Positions 12,662 to 19,275 of a stretch of DNA of 42,375 bases are shown here, piece after piece. A model generated the notes under the pieces. The model was not told where the DNA came from and did no database searches. It saw only the letters and a list, made by a program, of their open reading frames with translations. The first letter of the stretch is position 1. Each line of letters starts with the position of its first letter. The DNA comes from Rhodospirillales bacterium (lineage in GTDB: Bacteria > Pseudomonadota > Alphaproteobacteria > Acetobacterales > Acetobacteraceae), in contig JAGWIL010000003.1 of NCBI GenBank assembly GCA_028866335.1, positions 1-42,375 on the forward strand, read 5' to 3'. A program made the translations under genes and the position numbers.

Positions 12662-13075
12662 CTACGCCTCTGTCCGGAAAAAAATCTGCCCCCCGATCAC
12701 CGCGGTCGGGGTCCTCCCCGCCGCCCACCGCGGCATCGGCGATCCCTCCGCGTAGTAGGAATCTGCGCCGCCGGTCCGGTCCGCCAGCCTGCCGCCGATC
12801 GCCTCCTGCGCCACCAGCAGCGCCGTCACGAACGCCGGGTCGGCCCCGGTCACCGCCAGCATCGCCGCGTGGTTCGCGCCGCCCGCGTTCCAGCACGAAA
12901 ACTGCCACGGCGCCCGGCACACGCTCACCACGTCGTGCCCCCACCAGCCCGGCCGCCGCACGCGGTTCATCACCACAGCCGCCACCGCCTCCATGCCCTC
13001 GCGTCCGCCGCCGCGGTCCTCCGCCCACACCGTCCGCGCCAGCACATCCACCGGATCAGCCTGGTTGAACCCCAC
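12662..13075 (-). CDS. Endolysin, SleB-like cell wall hydrolase (137 aa)
   Basis: The protein is a compact SleB/Hydrolase_2-type domain. LARTVWAEDRGGGREGMEAVAAVVMNRV contains the likely catalytic Glu, followed by VCRAPWQFSCWN and, near the end, ADSYYAEGSPMPRW. These enzymes cleave peptidoglycan glycan strands. There is no signal peptide, so a holin is needed to release it. No ATG is available. I chose the GTG at 13075; a TTG at 13096 would add seven basic residues. It overlaps the upstream gene by 20 bp and is the last gene of the late operon. Confidence 0.8.
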   Translation of the reverse strand: MGFNQADPVDVLARTVWAEDRGGGREGMEAVAAVVMNRVRRPGWWGHDVVSVCRAPWQFSCWNAGGANHAAMLAVTGADPAFVTALLVAQEAIGGRLADRTGGADSYYAEGSPMPRWAAGRTPTAVIGGQIFFRTEA

Positions 13076-13295
13076 CCCCCGGCGCCGACGCTTCAAGCGC
13101 CGCCGCCTTCGCCGCCGCCGTCTGCCCGATCTGCACCGCCGCAGCCTCCATCTCGGCCACCTGCGCCGGCGTCACCGCTTGCCCGCGCACCATCTGCCCC
13201 AGCGTCGCGATCGACGTCGTAAGTTCCGGCATCAGCACCACCCAGGCTTGCAGCAGCGCATCCGCCGCCTCCACCGCGCCCAAAACGCCGCTCAT
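13056..13295 (-). CDS. Small helical protein of unknown function (79 aa)
   Basis: The sequence runs SGVLGAVEAADALLQAWVVLMPELTTSIATLGQMVRGQAVTPAQVAEME, followed by an Ala-rich helix. It has a moderately hydrophobic N-terminal half but no clear membrane segment. It starts in an ATGA overlap with the lipoprotein gene and runs into the endolysin gene. By place it belongs to the lysis group, but no family was recognised. Confidence 0.55.
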   Translation of the reverse strand: MSGVLGAVEAADALLQAWVVLMPELTTSIATLGQMVRGQAVTPAQVAEMEAAAVQIGQTAAAKAAALEASAPGGGVQPG

Positions 13296-13669
13296 TGCGC
13301 CGCTCCCTTCACCACCACGCCATGAGCGGTCAGATACGCATTCATCACGTCGATCGCCGCCTGCGCCGCCGTCACCGCCGCCGCGGCAGGCGCCGCGTTC
13401 CCGGCCGCCGCGGCATCCGCCAGCGGCTTCACCAGCGCCCATGCGGCGATCCGGTCGGCCTCCATCTGCCGCGCGACCGCCGGGTCAGCCGTCGGCAGGT
13501 TGAGGTAAGTGAGTTCCGCCGCCACCGCCGCGTCATAGGCGCCGAGCGCGGTCGCCGCCGCATCATACGCCCCGCCCGAGGTCTGCCCCGGCGCCTGCGT
13601 CTGCGCGGCGGGCGGCACGCACCCGGCCAGCATCAGCACGGCCGCCGCCGCGCCTGCCCATTTCATCAT
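13292..13669 (-). CDS. Phage lipoprotein (125 aa)
   Basis: The N-terminus MMKWAGAAAAVLMLAGC is a lipoprotein signal with lipobox LAGC, so Cys17 would be lipid-modified. A Pro/Gln linker (VPPAAQTQAPGQT) and a helical, Ala-rich body follow. It would sit in the inner or outer membrane facing the periplasm. It precedes the endolysin by one small gene, so a lysis role such as an outer-membrane spanin partner is possible. It is larger than usual Rz1-type proteins, and a moron role cannot be excluded. Confidence 0.65.
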   Translation of the reverse strand: MMKWAGAAAAVLMLAGCVPPAAQTQAPGQTSGGAYDAAATALGAYDAAVAAELTYLNLPTADPAVARQMEADRIAAWALVKPLADAAAAGNAAPAAAAVTAAQAAIDVMNAYLTAHGVVVKGAAQ

Positions 13670-13679
13670 TTCGCCTCTC

Positions 13680-13967
13680 CTATCGAGTGAAAACCGGGAT
13701 CTTCACCGCCATGGTGCGCCCGGCCGCCGTGGTCGCCACCACTTCCACCTCCGTCGTCCCCGTCGCGCCGCCCGTCATCCACCACACCACGCCGGTCAGC
13801 GCCGCATTCGCCGCCGCCTTGCTCACCGCCATTGTCGCGTCCGCGCAGGTCACGCTGACCGAGACGATCGTGTCTCCCGCCTCGTTCGCCGCGATCTCGG
13901 CCGAGAAATCCGCCGAATAGTCGAGCATCTCGGTCGCCGTCCGCACGATGCTCCCCAGAACTTGCAC
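13680..13967 (-). CDS. Small beta-rich virion-associated protein (95 aa)
   Basis: The sequence contains LDYSADFSAEIAANEAGDTIVSVSVTCADATMAVS, WWMTGGATGTTEVEVVATTAAGRTMAVKIPV. This is an immunoglobulin-like beta pattern that I recognise from small phage proteins encoded next to tail-fibre genes, where GG..G...V...TTAAGR is the conserved end. It probably decorates the virion or a fibre. It follows the 224-aa beta protein with a 16-bp gap. Confidence 0.6.
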   Translation of the reverse strand: MQVLGSIVRTATEMLDYSADFSAEIAANEAGDTIVSVSVTCADATMAVSKAAANAALTGVVWWMTGGATGTTEVEVVATTAAGRTMAVKIPVFTR

Positions 13968-13983
13968 CGCATCCCCTCCTCGC

Positions 13984-14658
13984 TCAGGTCGTGGAGAAGA
14001 TGTCCCCGCCGGACCACGTCACCGTGAAATTGCCCGCCGTGGAGCTGATGTTCCCGCCGCCCGGGTTGAGGTCCACATACCCCACCAGCAGGTCGGTCGA
14101 AGCCAGCGAGCCGCCGGCCTGGTGCACCACCACCGCGTATTTGGCCGAAACCGTCGCCGTGGTCCACGTCACCGTCGCCGCTTCGACCAGCACGCCCCAC
14201 ACCATGTCGAGCGTGAGCCCGGTGCCCGTCCCTCCCGTCGTCGCCGCCGGGTTCGCCGGCAGCACGGTGTAGGCCCCCACCGTGACGACGGAGTTGACCG
14301 TGGTCACCACGCCCGAGGCGTTCGTGGTCACCGAGACCTGTGCCGCCGTGGTGCTGGTGCCACCCGAGACCGTCACCGTAAAGGTGGCGGACGCGGCATA
14401 CCCCGACCCTCCGGCCCCGATCGTCGGCAGAGCGGTCGCCCCATACACCAGGGAAACCCCGGTCAGCGCCTGGCCGCCGGCGGTATACCCCGTGCCGCTC
14501 GCCTCGTAGGAGGAAACGTTTGCATAGGTCGCATCCGTCGGCACGCTGGGAGTATAGGCCGAAGTAACCAGCAGCAGCCGGAAGGTGTCGGCGGAGAAAT
14601 TCATCTTCGCCTCGTCGATCGTCAGCTTCGCATTGTCGTAGATCTGCACGCTCGCCAT
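13984..14658 (-). CDS. Virion/fibre-type protein with inserted beta module (224 aa)
   Basis: The ends match a common phage structural family: MNFSADTFRLLLVTSAYTPS, EASGTGYTAGGQALTG at the front and VTWTTATVSAKYAVVVHQ, STDLLVGYVDL at the back. Between them, about residues 75-155 form an extra glycine-rich beta module (GAGGSGYAASATFTV, VGAYTVLPANPAATTGGTGTGL). It resembles modules in the tail spike at 19272-21623 and is not part of the basic family as I know it. It is probably a fibre or host-contact protein. The start is ATG 14658. Confidence 0.6.
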   Translation of the reverse strand: MASVQIYDNAKLTIDEAKMNFSADTFRLLLVTSAYTPSVPTDATYANVSSYEASGTGYTAGGQALTGVSLVYGATALPTIGAGGSGYAASATFTVTVSGGTSTTAAQVSVTTNASGVVTTVNSVVTVGAYTVLPANPAATTGGTGTGLTLDMVWGVLVEAATVTWTTATVSAKYAVVVHQAGGSLASTDLLVGYVDLNPGGGNISSTAGNFTVTWSGGDIFSTT

Positions 14659-14678
14659 CGTGGTCTCCTGAACCTGTT

Positions 14679-16283
14679 CTAGTCCTGAACCAAAAAGCCC
14701 CGCTGCGTCGGAACCACCAGAAATCCCCGCTTCGAGGCCACCACCAGCAGCGTCCGCTGCGCCGGCGGCGTCCGCAGATCGGCCGCCAGTGTCGGCCCCG
14801 TTCCATCGCTCAGCGCCCCGCCGCCGGCGGCCGCCGCAACCCCGGCCGAAACGCCCGCGGCGCCTCCGCTCTCGGCCAGCATCCCGGCCAGCGCCGCCGC
14901 GCCGATATCCACCGCGCCCACCGCGGCGCCGCCCCCGTCCGCCAGCGCCCCCGGCTGTGCCGACCCCGAAAAATCCGCCCGCACGGCATCCGCGCCGCCC
15001 GCATCCGCCAGCGCGCCGCCCGCGGCCGTGCTGGTGACCGAGCCTCCCGTGCTCGCGCTCGCCGCCCCTCCGGCGTCGAGCAGCGCGCCAGGGCCGGCCA
15101 CACCCTCCGCCTGCGCGCTCGCCGCCGCCGGTCCCCCCGCATCGAGCAGCGCCGCGGGCCCTCCGGCCGCACCTGCGGTAACGGAAGCCCCCGCCGGCCC
15201 TCCCTGGTCGAGCAGCGCGCCCGCACCCGCCGCGGTCGAGACCGAGCCTCCCGTGCTCGCGCTCGCCGCCCCGCCGGCGTCGAGCAGCGCGCCGGGACCG
15301 GCCGCACCCTCCGCCTGCGCACTCGCCGCCGCCGATCCCCCCGCATCGACCAGCGCCGCCGCCGCCGCAGTCCCGCCGGCAGTAATAGAAGCCGCCGCCA
15401 ATCCTCCCTGGTCGAGCAGTTGCGCCCCGGCAGCCGCCACAGCAGCAGCAGCCGAGCCGACCACCGCCCCGCCGGCATCCAGCAGCACCCCGGGCGCCGC
15501 CGACGCGCTAGCCCCGCTGCCGCCAGCGGACAGAAACCCATACTTCCGCCGCACCACCGGCCGAAGCATTGCGAACGGCTCTGCGTTGAACCAGAACGCC
15601 AAATCCGCAGGCAGCGCGACATTCCAAATGCACGCATTTAAAACAGTCATGCCGGGAGAGCTCTGATAGGTTCCGGCGGTCCCATTCAAAATGATATTGG
15701 CAGATGTATTAGATAGGGTCGTGGTATAATATCCGTTTGTTGCGCCGAGAAAATAAATATAGATATTTGAAGGCGAGGCTGTTCCAACTATTCCGTAAGT
15801 GCCTTTGGACGTCACAGAAGCAGAAGAACTTACATTTGAGTTGGACCAAACGAACTTCGGTTGAGCGTAGCTGAGCACAAACTGGATAGAACTAGAATTG
15901 CCTGCGACAGTAAACGGAGCCGGATATCCACTGGAAACAACGCCTTCCAAAAATACGGACAAACCGATTGAAGCGGCCGAAGTCAGCCCCACTACTTGAC
16001 TTCCCGCTACTGCCGTCGCCTGCCCGTTGGTGCTGCTGCCGCCGCCCGGCGGATAGTAGAACCCCGAACCGTTAGGCGACCCTCCAATTGATGTTAAAGT
16101 ATTCGGCTGGGCAATCACCGCAGGCGCATTGAGCCCGGTCAGGTCCAGAAACCCGTGTGGCGATCCTGGGATGCAGCAATAAATCAGCCCCCGCGCCAGC
16201 GGATGCCCCTCATCGATCTCAACAGGCTTAGTTGGGACTTGAGTTGGATTTAGGTAATTTCTAGGACCATACGAGCGTCCCAT
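14679..16283 (-). CDS. LamG-like adhesin/fibre protein with C-terminal 22-residue repeats (534 aa)
   Basis: Residues 1-245 form a concanavalin/LamG-type domain of phage virion proteins. It starts with HPLARGLIYCCIPG, DLTGLNAP and ends with the characteristic LNACIWNVALPADLAFWF, MLRPVVRRKYGF. Residues 257-496 are about eleven imperfect copies of a 22-residue Ala/Gly unit ending LLDAGG or similar. The end QRTLLVVASKRGFLVVPTQRGFLV is a short double motif. The N-terminal domain is encoded by much AT-richer DNA than the repeats, so the gene is mosaic. A receptor-binding or adhesion role is inferred from the domain. Confidence 0.65.
   Translation of the reverse strand: MGRSYGPRNYLNPTQVPTKPVEIDEGHPLARGLIYCCIPGSPHGFLDLTGLNAPAVIAQPNTLTSIGGSPNGSGFYYPPGGGSSTNGQATAVAGSQVVGLTSAASIGLSVFLEGVVSSGYPAPFTVAGNSSSIQFVLSYAQPKFVWSNSNVSSSASVTSKGTYGIVGTASPSNIYIYFLGATNGYYTTTLSNTSANIILNGTAGTYQSSPGMTVLNACIWNVALPADLAFWFNAEPFAMLRPVVRRKYGFLSAGGSGASASAAPGVLLDAGGAVVGSAAAAVAAAGAQLLDQGGLAAASITAGGTAAAAALVDAGGSAAASAQAEGAAGPGALLDAGGAASASTGGSVSTAAGAGALLDQGGPAGASVTAGAAGGPAALLDAGGPAAASAQAEGVAGPGALLDAGGAASASTGGSVTSTAAGGALADAGGADAVRADFSGSAQPGALADGGGAAVGAVDIGAAALAGMLAESGGAAGVSAGVAAAAGGGALSDGTGPTLAADLRTPPAQRTLLVVASKRGFLVVPTQRGFLVQD
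14796..15515 (-). repeat. Tandem 66-bp (22-residue) repeats with a higher-order duplication
   Basis: The repeats lie inside the adhesin gene. Units end in ALLDAGG, QLLDQGG, ALVDAGG and the like, and are 22-24 codons long. Three units duplicate as a block: SAAASAQAEGAAGPGALLDA then AASASTGGSV in one copy corresponds to PAAASAQAEGVAGPGALLDA then AASASTGGSV in the next, about 200 bp apart. The reading frame is kept throughout. Confidence 0.75.
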
Positions 16284-16288
16284 AGCAT

Positions 16289-16777
16289 TTAGCCTATGTC
16301 ATCGCCCGCAGGATAAAGCGTTGCTGTAACACTTGCGTTAAATGCTGCACCAAGATTGTTGAATAGCACCAATTTTGCGTTTGCCGCCGAAGTGCTCAAT
16401 ACTCTCGGCAGAATAATACCAGGCACCCTCAACACAGTCCCCAAGGCCGTGCTAGCGGGAAATGGTGCAGTGAAACTAGTGTAGTTGATTGGATATAGCT
16501 GGAACGCGACTACACCATAAAATCCATCATAATTAGAGCTGCTGTCAGCAAAAATCCAAGTCCCTTGAATATATGGAGCACCGGTTCCCGTCGTTATGGA
16601 TGCTCCCATGATGAGTTCGAGGTCGGCAATGTAAGGCGAAGCTCCTGTCGAGTTTGTGACAGCAGGCAACGTAATAGCCGCTGTAATTGCATCCGAGCCG
16701 CTTGCCAGAGAATTGAACACCGAACCAAGCGAGATACCAGTTTGTAGCAGCCCATAGCCTATTCCTGATGCAGTCAT
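16289..16777 (-). CDS. AT-rich island protein, likely fibre-associated (162 aa)
   Basis: The protein is beta-rich with many Ser, Thr and aromatic residues (SNYDGFYGVVAFQLYPINYTSFTAPF, then LVLFNNLGAAFNASVTATLYP). Such composition is usual for phage fibre or adhesin partners. The DNA is clearly AT-richer than the rest of the genome and uses codons rare elsewhere here, so the gene was probably acquired recently together with its neighbours. No named family was recognised. Confidence 0.55.
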   Translation of the reverse strand: MTASGIGYGLLQTGISLGSVFNSLASGSDAITAAITLPAVTNSTGASPYIADLELIMGASITTGTGAPYIQGTWIFADSSSNYDGFYGVVAFQLYPINYTSFTAPFPASTALGTVLRVPGIILPRVLSTSAANAKLVLFNNLGAAFNASVTATLYPAGDDIG

Positions 16778-16787
16778 GGTGTGTTTC

Positions 16788-17285
16788 CTACGGAGCTACA
16801 TAGCCGGGATAAGGAGGCACAGATGCAGGAATACCGCCAGCACGCTGCACTCTTTGCAAATCCGAAATGATAACTGCCGGTTGCCAGACAGCTACTGTAG
16901 CGGAAGCCAATGCCAAAATTGCAGCTTCCTGTGTCTGTGTAATGACACTTGAACTCACAAGCTTCGCCAGCATTCCAGAAATCAGTGCTGCTGTAGTTGG
17001 GTTACTCATCGTTACATCGGGGATATTTGGTGATGTCAACATTGCTTGCATTGCATCAATGACTGCTAATGCACCTGTAGTATCCGACGGATTGGCCTTT
17101 GCCCATGCTACCATCTGTGCCCATACTCCAGTCAGCAACAGATTTCCGTAAATTGTTCCAACCGGCACGTCAATTGTTATGTTGGTAGTCTGGGCATTAA
17201 GTGCAGTAACAGCATCAGCTAGTGTTGCTGGAGCAGACGTAAGTGCAGAATAAGCCGCTGCAAGTTGTGTATCGGTCCATGCCAT
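16788..17285 (-). CDS. AT-rich island protein of unknown function (165 aa)
   Basis: The N-terminal half reads AWTDTQLAAAYSALTSAPATLADAVTALNAQ and IDVPVGTIYGNLLLTGVWAQMVAWAK. The second half is helical (TTAALISGMLAKLVSSSVITQTQEAAILAL). I recall similar proteins in phage late operons next to fibre genes but know no function. The base composition matches the AT-rich island. GC-rich coding resumes right after its start codon at 17285. Confidence 0.55.
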   Translation of the reverse strand: MAWTDTQLAAAYSALTSAPATLADAVTALNAQTTNITIDVPVGTIYGNLLLTGVWAQMVAWAKANPSDTTGALAVIDAMQAMLTSPNIPDVTMSNPTTAALISGMLAKLVSSSVITQTQEAAILALASATVAVWQPAVIISDLQRVQRAGGIPASVPPYPGYVAP

Positions 17286-17288
17286 CCC

Positions 17289-17492
17289 TCAATCCCCCTC
17301 GGCCGCCCGCTCTTCGCGCAGCATCTCCAGCACCCTCCGCGCGATCCTCTCCACGCTCTCCGCCTCGATCTCGGCCAGCACCGGCCGCGCGGCATATCCC
17401 TCGCCCAGCACGCGCAGTTGCTCCGCGCTCGCCCGCGCGATGCACGCCAGATCCGCGTCGCGGCGCGCCCGGTGCTCGTCGAAGCTGCTCAT
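17289..17492 (-). CDS. Small helical protein (67 aa)
   Basis: A charged, coiled-coil-like protein (FDEHRARRDADLACIARASAEQ, then PVLAEIEAESVERIARRVLEMLREERA). It starts in an ATGA overlap with the gene upstream and ends 3 bp before the AT-rich island begins. The function is unknown. Confidence 0.5.
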   Translation of the reverse strand: MSSFDEHRARRDADLACIARASAEQLRVLGEGYAARPVLAEIEAESVERIARRVLEMLREERAAEGD

Positions 17493-17743
17493 CCCGGCTC
17501 GCGATCGACAGGGGAAAGCAGCACATCGTATTCCTTTCCCTTCAAGAACGCGCCGAACGCAGCAGGATTGGTGATCGTCATGGAAAAATCCGCGCAGGGA
17601 GTAGCCTGCGAAAAGCTGTAGTTCGGGCTGCTGGGGTCGCTCGAATAGACCGCGCGCAATCCGATCAGCTCGTAGGACTTCCTTTCTCCGCCCTCCGGCA
17701 TTTCAATCACGCTCCAGCACGCCAGCCTTGCACAGATCGTCAT
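17489..17743 (-). CDS. Conserved small phage protein (84 aa)
   Basis: The pattern YELIGLRAVYSSDPSSPNYSFSQATPCADFSMTITNPAAFGAFLKGKEYDVLLSPV fits a family of about 80 residues that many phages encode among their tail and lysis genes. In that family a TPSGxxxMTITNP core and a GKEYxVDFSP-like end are conserved. It is beta-rich and soluble, and the role is unknown. ATGA overlaps tie it to both neighbours. Confidence 0.6.
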   Translation of the reverse strand: MTICARLACWSVIEMPEGGERKSYELIGLRAVYSSDPSSPNYSFSQATPCADFSMTITNPAAFGAFLKGKEYDVLLSPVDREPG

Positions 17744-17940
17744 CGGTCTTTCGCTCCCTCATGCTTCGCGAATTCTTCGTCAGCGCCTTGCAGAAAAGCA
17801 TCGATCACCGTCAGCCACTCCCGCGCCGATTCGTCCCCTTTCGCGGCCTCGACGGATGCCAGTCTCCGGAAGCTCTTCACGGCGGCTCGCAATCCGGCAC
17901 ACACCGCTTCCAACTGCCGCGCGGCCATGTGCTCGCTCAT
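17740..17940 (-). CDS. Small helical protein (66 aa)
   Basis: The sequence MAARQLEAVCAGLRAAVKSFRRLASVEAAKGDESAREWLTVIDAFLQG reads as two or three helices with a charged C-terminus. It is coupled by ATGA overlaps to the holin-like gene upstream and the 84-aa gene downstream. It has no membrane segment. No family was recognised. Confidence 0.5.
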   Translation of the reverse strand: MSEHMAARQLEAVCAGLRAAVKSFRRLASVEAAKGDESAREWLTVIDAFLQGADEEFAKHEGAKDR

Positions 17941-18176
17941 CCCGGCGGCTTCATCACCGCGGCCTCTGCCGCCGCCGCCGCCGCCGCGTCGCCGCTCTCC
18001 AGCGCCTTCGCGACCCCTTCCTTCATCACCACCGCACCCGCCGCCGCCGCCACGCCCGCGACGAAAACCACCGTATGCAGCGTCCCCGCCGGCACCTTCA
18101 CCCCGAGCCCGAGCAGCAGCGCGCTCAGGCCGGCATAGGTGCTCGGCTCCATCATCCTCGCCAACAGATACTTCAC
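17937..18176 (-). CDS. Putative holin (79 aa)
   Basis: Two hydrophobic segments, EPSTYAGLSALLLGLGVKVPAG and HTVVFVAGVAAAAGAVVM, are followed by a charged, Ala-rich tail. The opening KYLLARMMEPSTYAG is one I associate with short phage holins of alphaproteobacterial prophages. Holins form membrane lesions that release the endolysin. The endolysin itself is about 5 kb further downstream, which is unusual. The membrane segments are visible; the holin call is inferred. Confidence 0.55.
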   Translation of the reverse strand: MKYLLARMMEPSTYAGLSALLLGLGVKVPAGTLHTVVFVAGVAAAAGAVVMKEGVAKALESGDAAAAAAAEAAVMKPPG

Positions 18177-18177
18177 G

Positions 18178-18372
18178 TCACACTCCCTTTCCGTCGCCCC
18201 CGAGCCTGCACGCCCATGCGCGCAGCCGGAACCCGGGATGCCTCCTCAGCCAGTCGCCGGCCCGCTCCTGCGCGCCGCCCAGACAGTCGCCCATCGAGGC
18301 GCCCACCTGCTGCACCCGCACGCACGCGCGCGGGCTCGCCGCCAGGCAGAACACCAGCACCAGCCGCATCAT
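18178..18372 (-). CDS. Small secreted protein, possible lysis accessory (64 aa)
   Basis: A short hydrophobic N-terminal stretch (MMRLVLVFCLAASPRACV) looks like a signal peptide. A Cys-containing, basic body follows (GASMGDCLGGAQ, then WLRRHPGFRLRAWACRLGG). It overlaps the membrane/coiled-coil gene upstream (ATGA) and precedes the holin. The arrangement, inner-membrane coiled coil plus small secreted protein, resembles an Rz/Rz1 spanin pair, but no lipobox is clear, so the role stays open. Confidence 0.5.
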   Translation of the reverse strand: MMRLVLVFCLAASPRACVRVQQVGASMGDCLGGAQERAGDWLRRHPGFRLRAWACRLGGDGKGV

Positions 18373-18635
18373 TTCGTCAGCCCCTCGAGCCGCTTCACGC
18401 GCCGCATCAGGTCCGCATACTGGCTCTCGACCAGATCGAACTGGTCCGAAAGCGCGCGCTGCTGCACCTGCATCTGCGTCGCCAGCGTGTCCACCCGATG
18501 CGCGAACTGCGATACGCTGCTGATCAGCCAGAACAGCAGCGCCGGCACCAGAAACGCCGAAATCCGCGTGATGATCTTCAGCCACACGCTGTCGGCGATC
18601 TTGCCCATGTCCTCGGGCTCCTGTGCTTCCTTCAC
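18369..18635 (-). CDS. Membrane protein with coiled coil, possible i-spanin (88 aa)
   Basis: One membrane segment (IITRISAFLVPALLFWLISSV) is followed by a coiled-coil-like helix (RVDTLATQMQVQQRALSDQFDLVESQYADLMRRVKRLEG). GAGGAGG lies 7 nt before the GTG at 18635, and the start overlaps the hydrolase stop (GTGA). An N-terminal anchor with a periplasmic coiled coil is the layout of inner-membrane spanins. A general phage membrane protein is the alternative. Confidence 0.55.
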   Translation of the reverse strand: MKEAQEPEDMGKIADSVWLKIITRISAFLVPALLFWLISSVSQFAHRVDTLATQMQVQQRALSDQFDLVESQYADLMRRVKRLEGLTK

Positions 18636-19075
18636 GCCGGAACCTCCTCGATCTTCGTGCTCAGCAGCAGATCGCGCGGGCTCACGCGCTCCAGATGCGC
18701 CGTCCGCAGCAGCGGCTCGCCCGCCTCCTCGAACGCCGCCGCCACCAGCTCGGAGCAGAACCACGCCCGCGGATCGTGCCAGTCCCGCCGCGCCAGAAAT
18801 GCCAGCACGCCGCCCCAGTCGTAGGGCTTGCCCACCTGCGCCCGCGCCCACGCCACCACCCGCGCCGCCGTCCTTTCGCTGCACCGGACGCCGAACATCC
18901 GGTCGCCACGCCCCGCAGCGACCGCCCGCACCGCAACCCCGGGCCCCGGCGTCGCGTCGATCACCCGCCCGTCGCCGAGGTCGATCCCGACATGCCCGGC
19001 CCAACTCCACGTCCACCAGCGGACGATCGCCCCTTCCCATCCCTCGCCGCCCGAAAACCGGAGCGTGACGCTCAC
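18632..19075 (-). CDS. Permuted NlpC/P60 (YiiX-like) papain-fold protein (147 aa)
   Basis: The catalytic His comes first, in AGHVGIDLGDGRVIDATPGPGV (His28), and the Cys comes late, in AWFCSELVAAAFEEAG (Cys107), with KPYDWGGVLAF between. This order is typical of permuted NlpC/P60 (YiiX/YaeF-like) enzymes, which are thiol hydrolases or transferases. In phages such domains are often virion- or lysis-associated and act on cell wall peptides. The GTG at 19075 overlaps the upstream stop. The gene lies between the spike module and the holin-type genes. The substrate is not shown. Confidence 0.7.
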   Translation of the reverse strand: MSVTLRFSGGEGWEGAIVRWWTWSWAGHVGIDLGDGRVIDATPGPGVAVRAVAAGRGDRMFGVRCSERTAARVVAWARAQVGKPYDWGGVLAFLARRDWHDPRAWFCSELVAAAFEEAGEPLLRTAHLERVSPRDLLLSTKIEEVPA

Positions 19076-19275
19076 GATTCCCCCGCTTTCGGCCCGCTCT
19101 GAGCCTCCCCCGCGTGCGCGGGCGGCCATCCCTGCCCCCGCCTCTGCGCCGCCGCGCGCGCCGCAGCGTCCAGCCCGCGCAGCAGGGCGTCCACCTCCCG
19201 GTGCGGCCGCATCGAAAGATATTCGGCGATGGCGCGCAGCAATTCCGCAGGCACTTCCATGGTTTTCTCCGTCAC
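19072..19275 (-). CDS. Small conserved phage protein (67 aa)
   Basis: The core MEVPAELLRAIAEYLSMRPHREVDALLRGLDAAARA is a helical pattern (VPxxLLxAIxxYLxxRPxxEVxxLLxxL) seen in many phages near lysis genes. The tail is disordered and basic. The GTG at 19275 overlaps the spike stop; an ATG at 19260 is the alternative start. The function is unknown. Confidence 0.55.
   Translation of the reverse strand: MTEKTMEVPAELLRAIAEYLSMRPHREVDALLRGLDAAARAAAQRRGQGWPPAHAGEAQSGPKAGES

Noticed and set aside
12534..12755. Plus-strand open frame running through the attachment region
   Set aside because: It covers the tRNA-like sequence and the end of the endolysin gene, has no ribosome binding site and no protein-like pattern.
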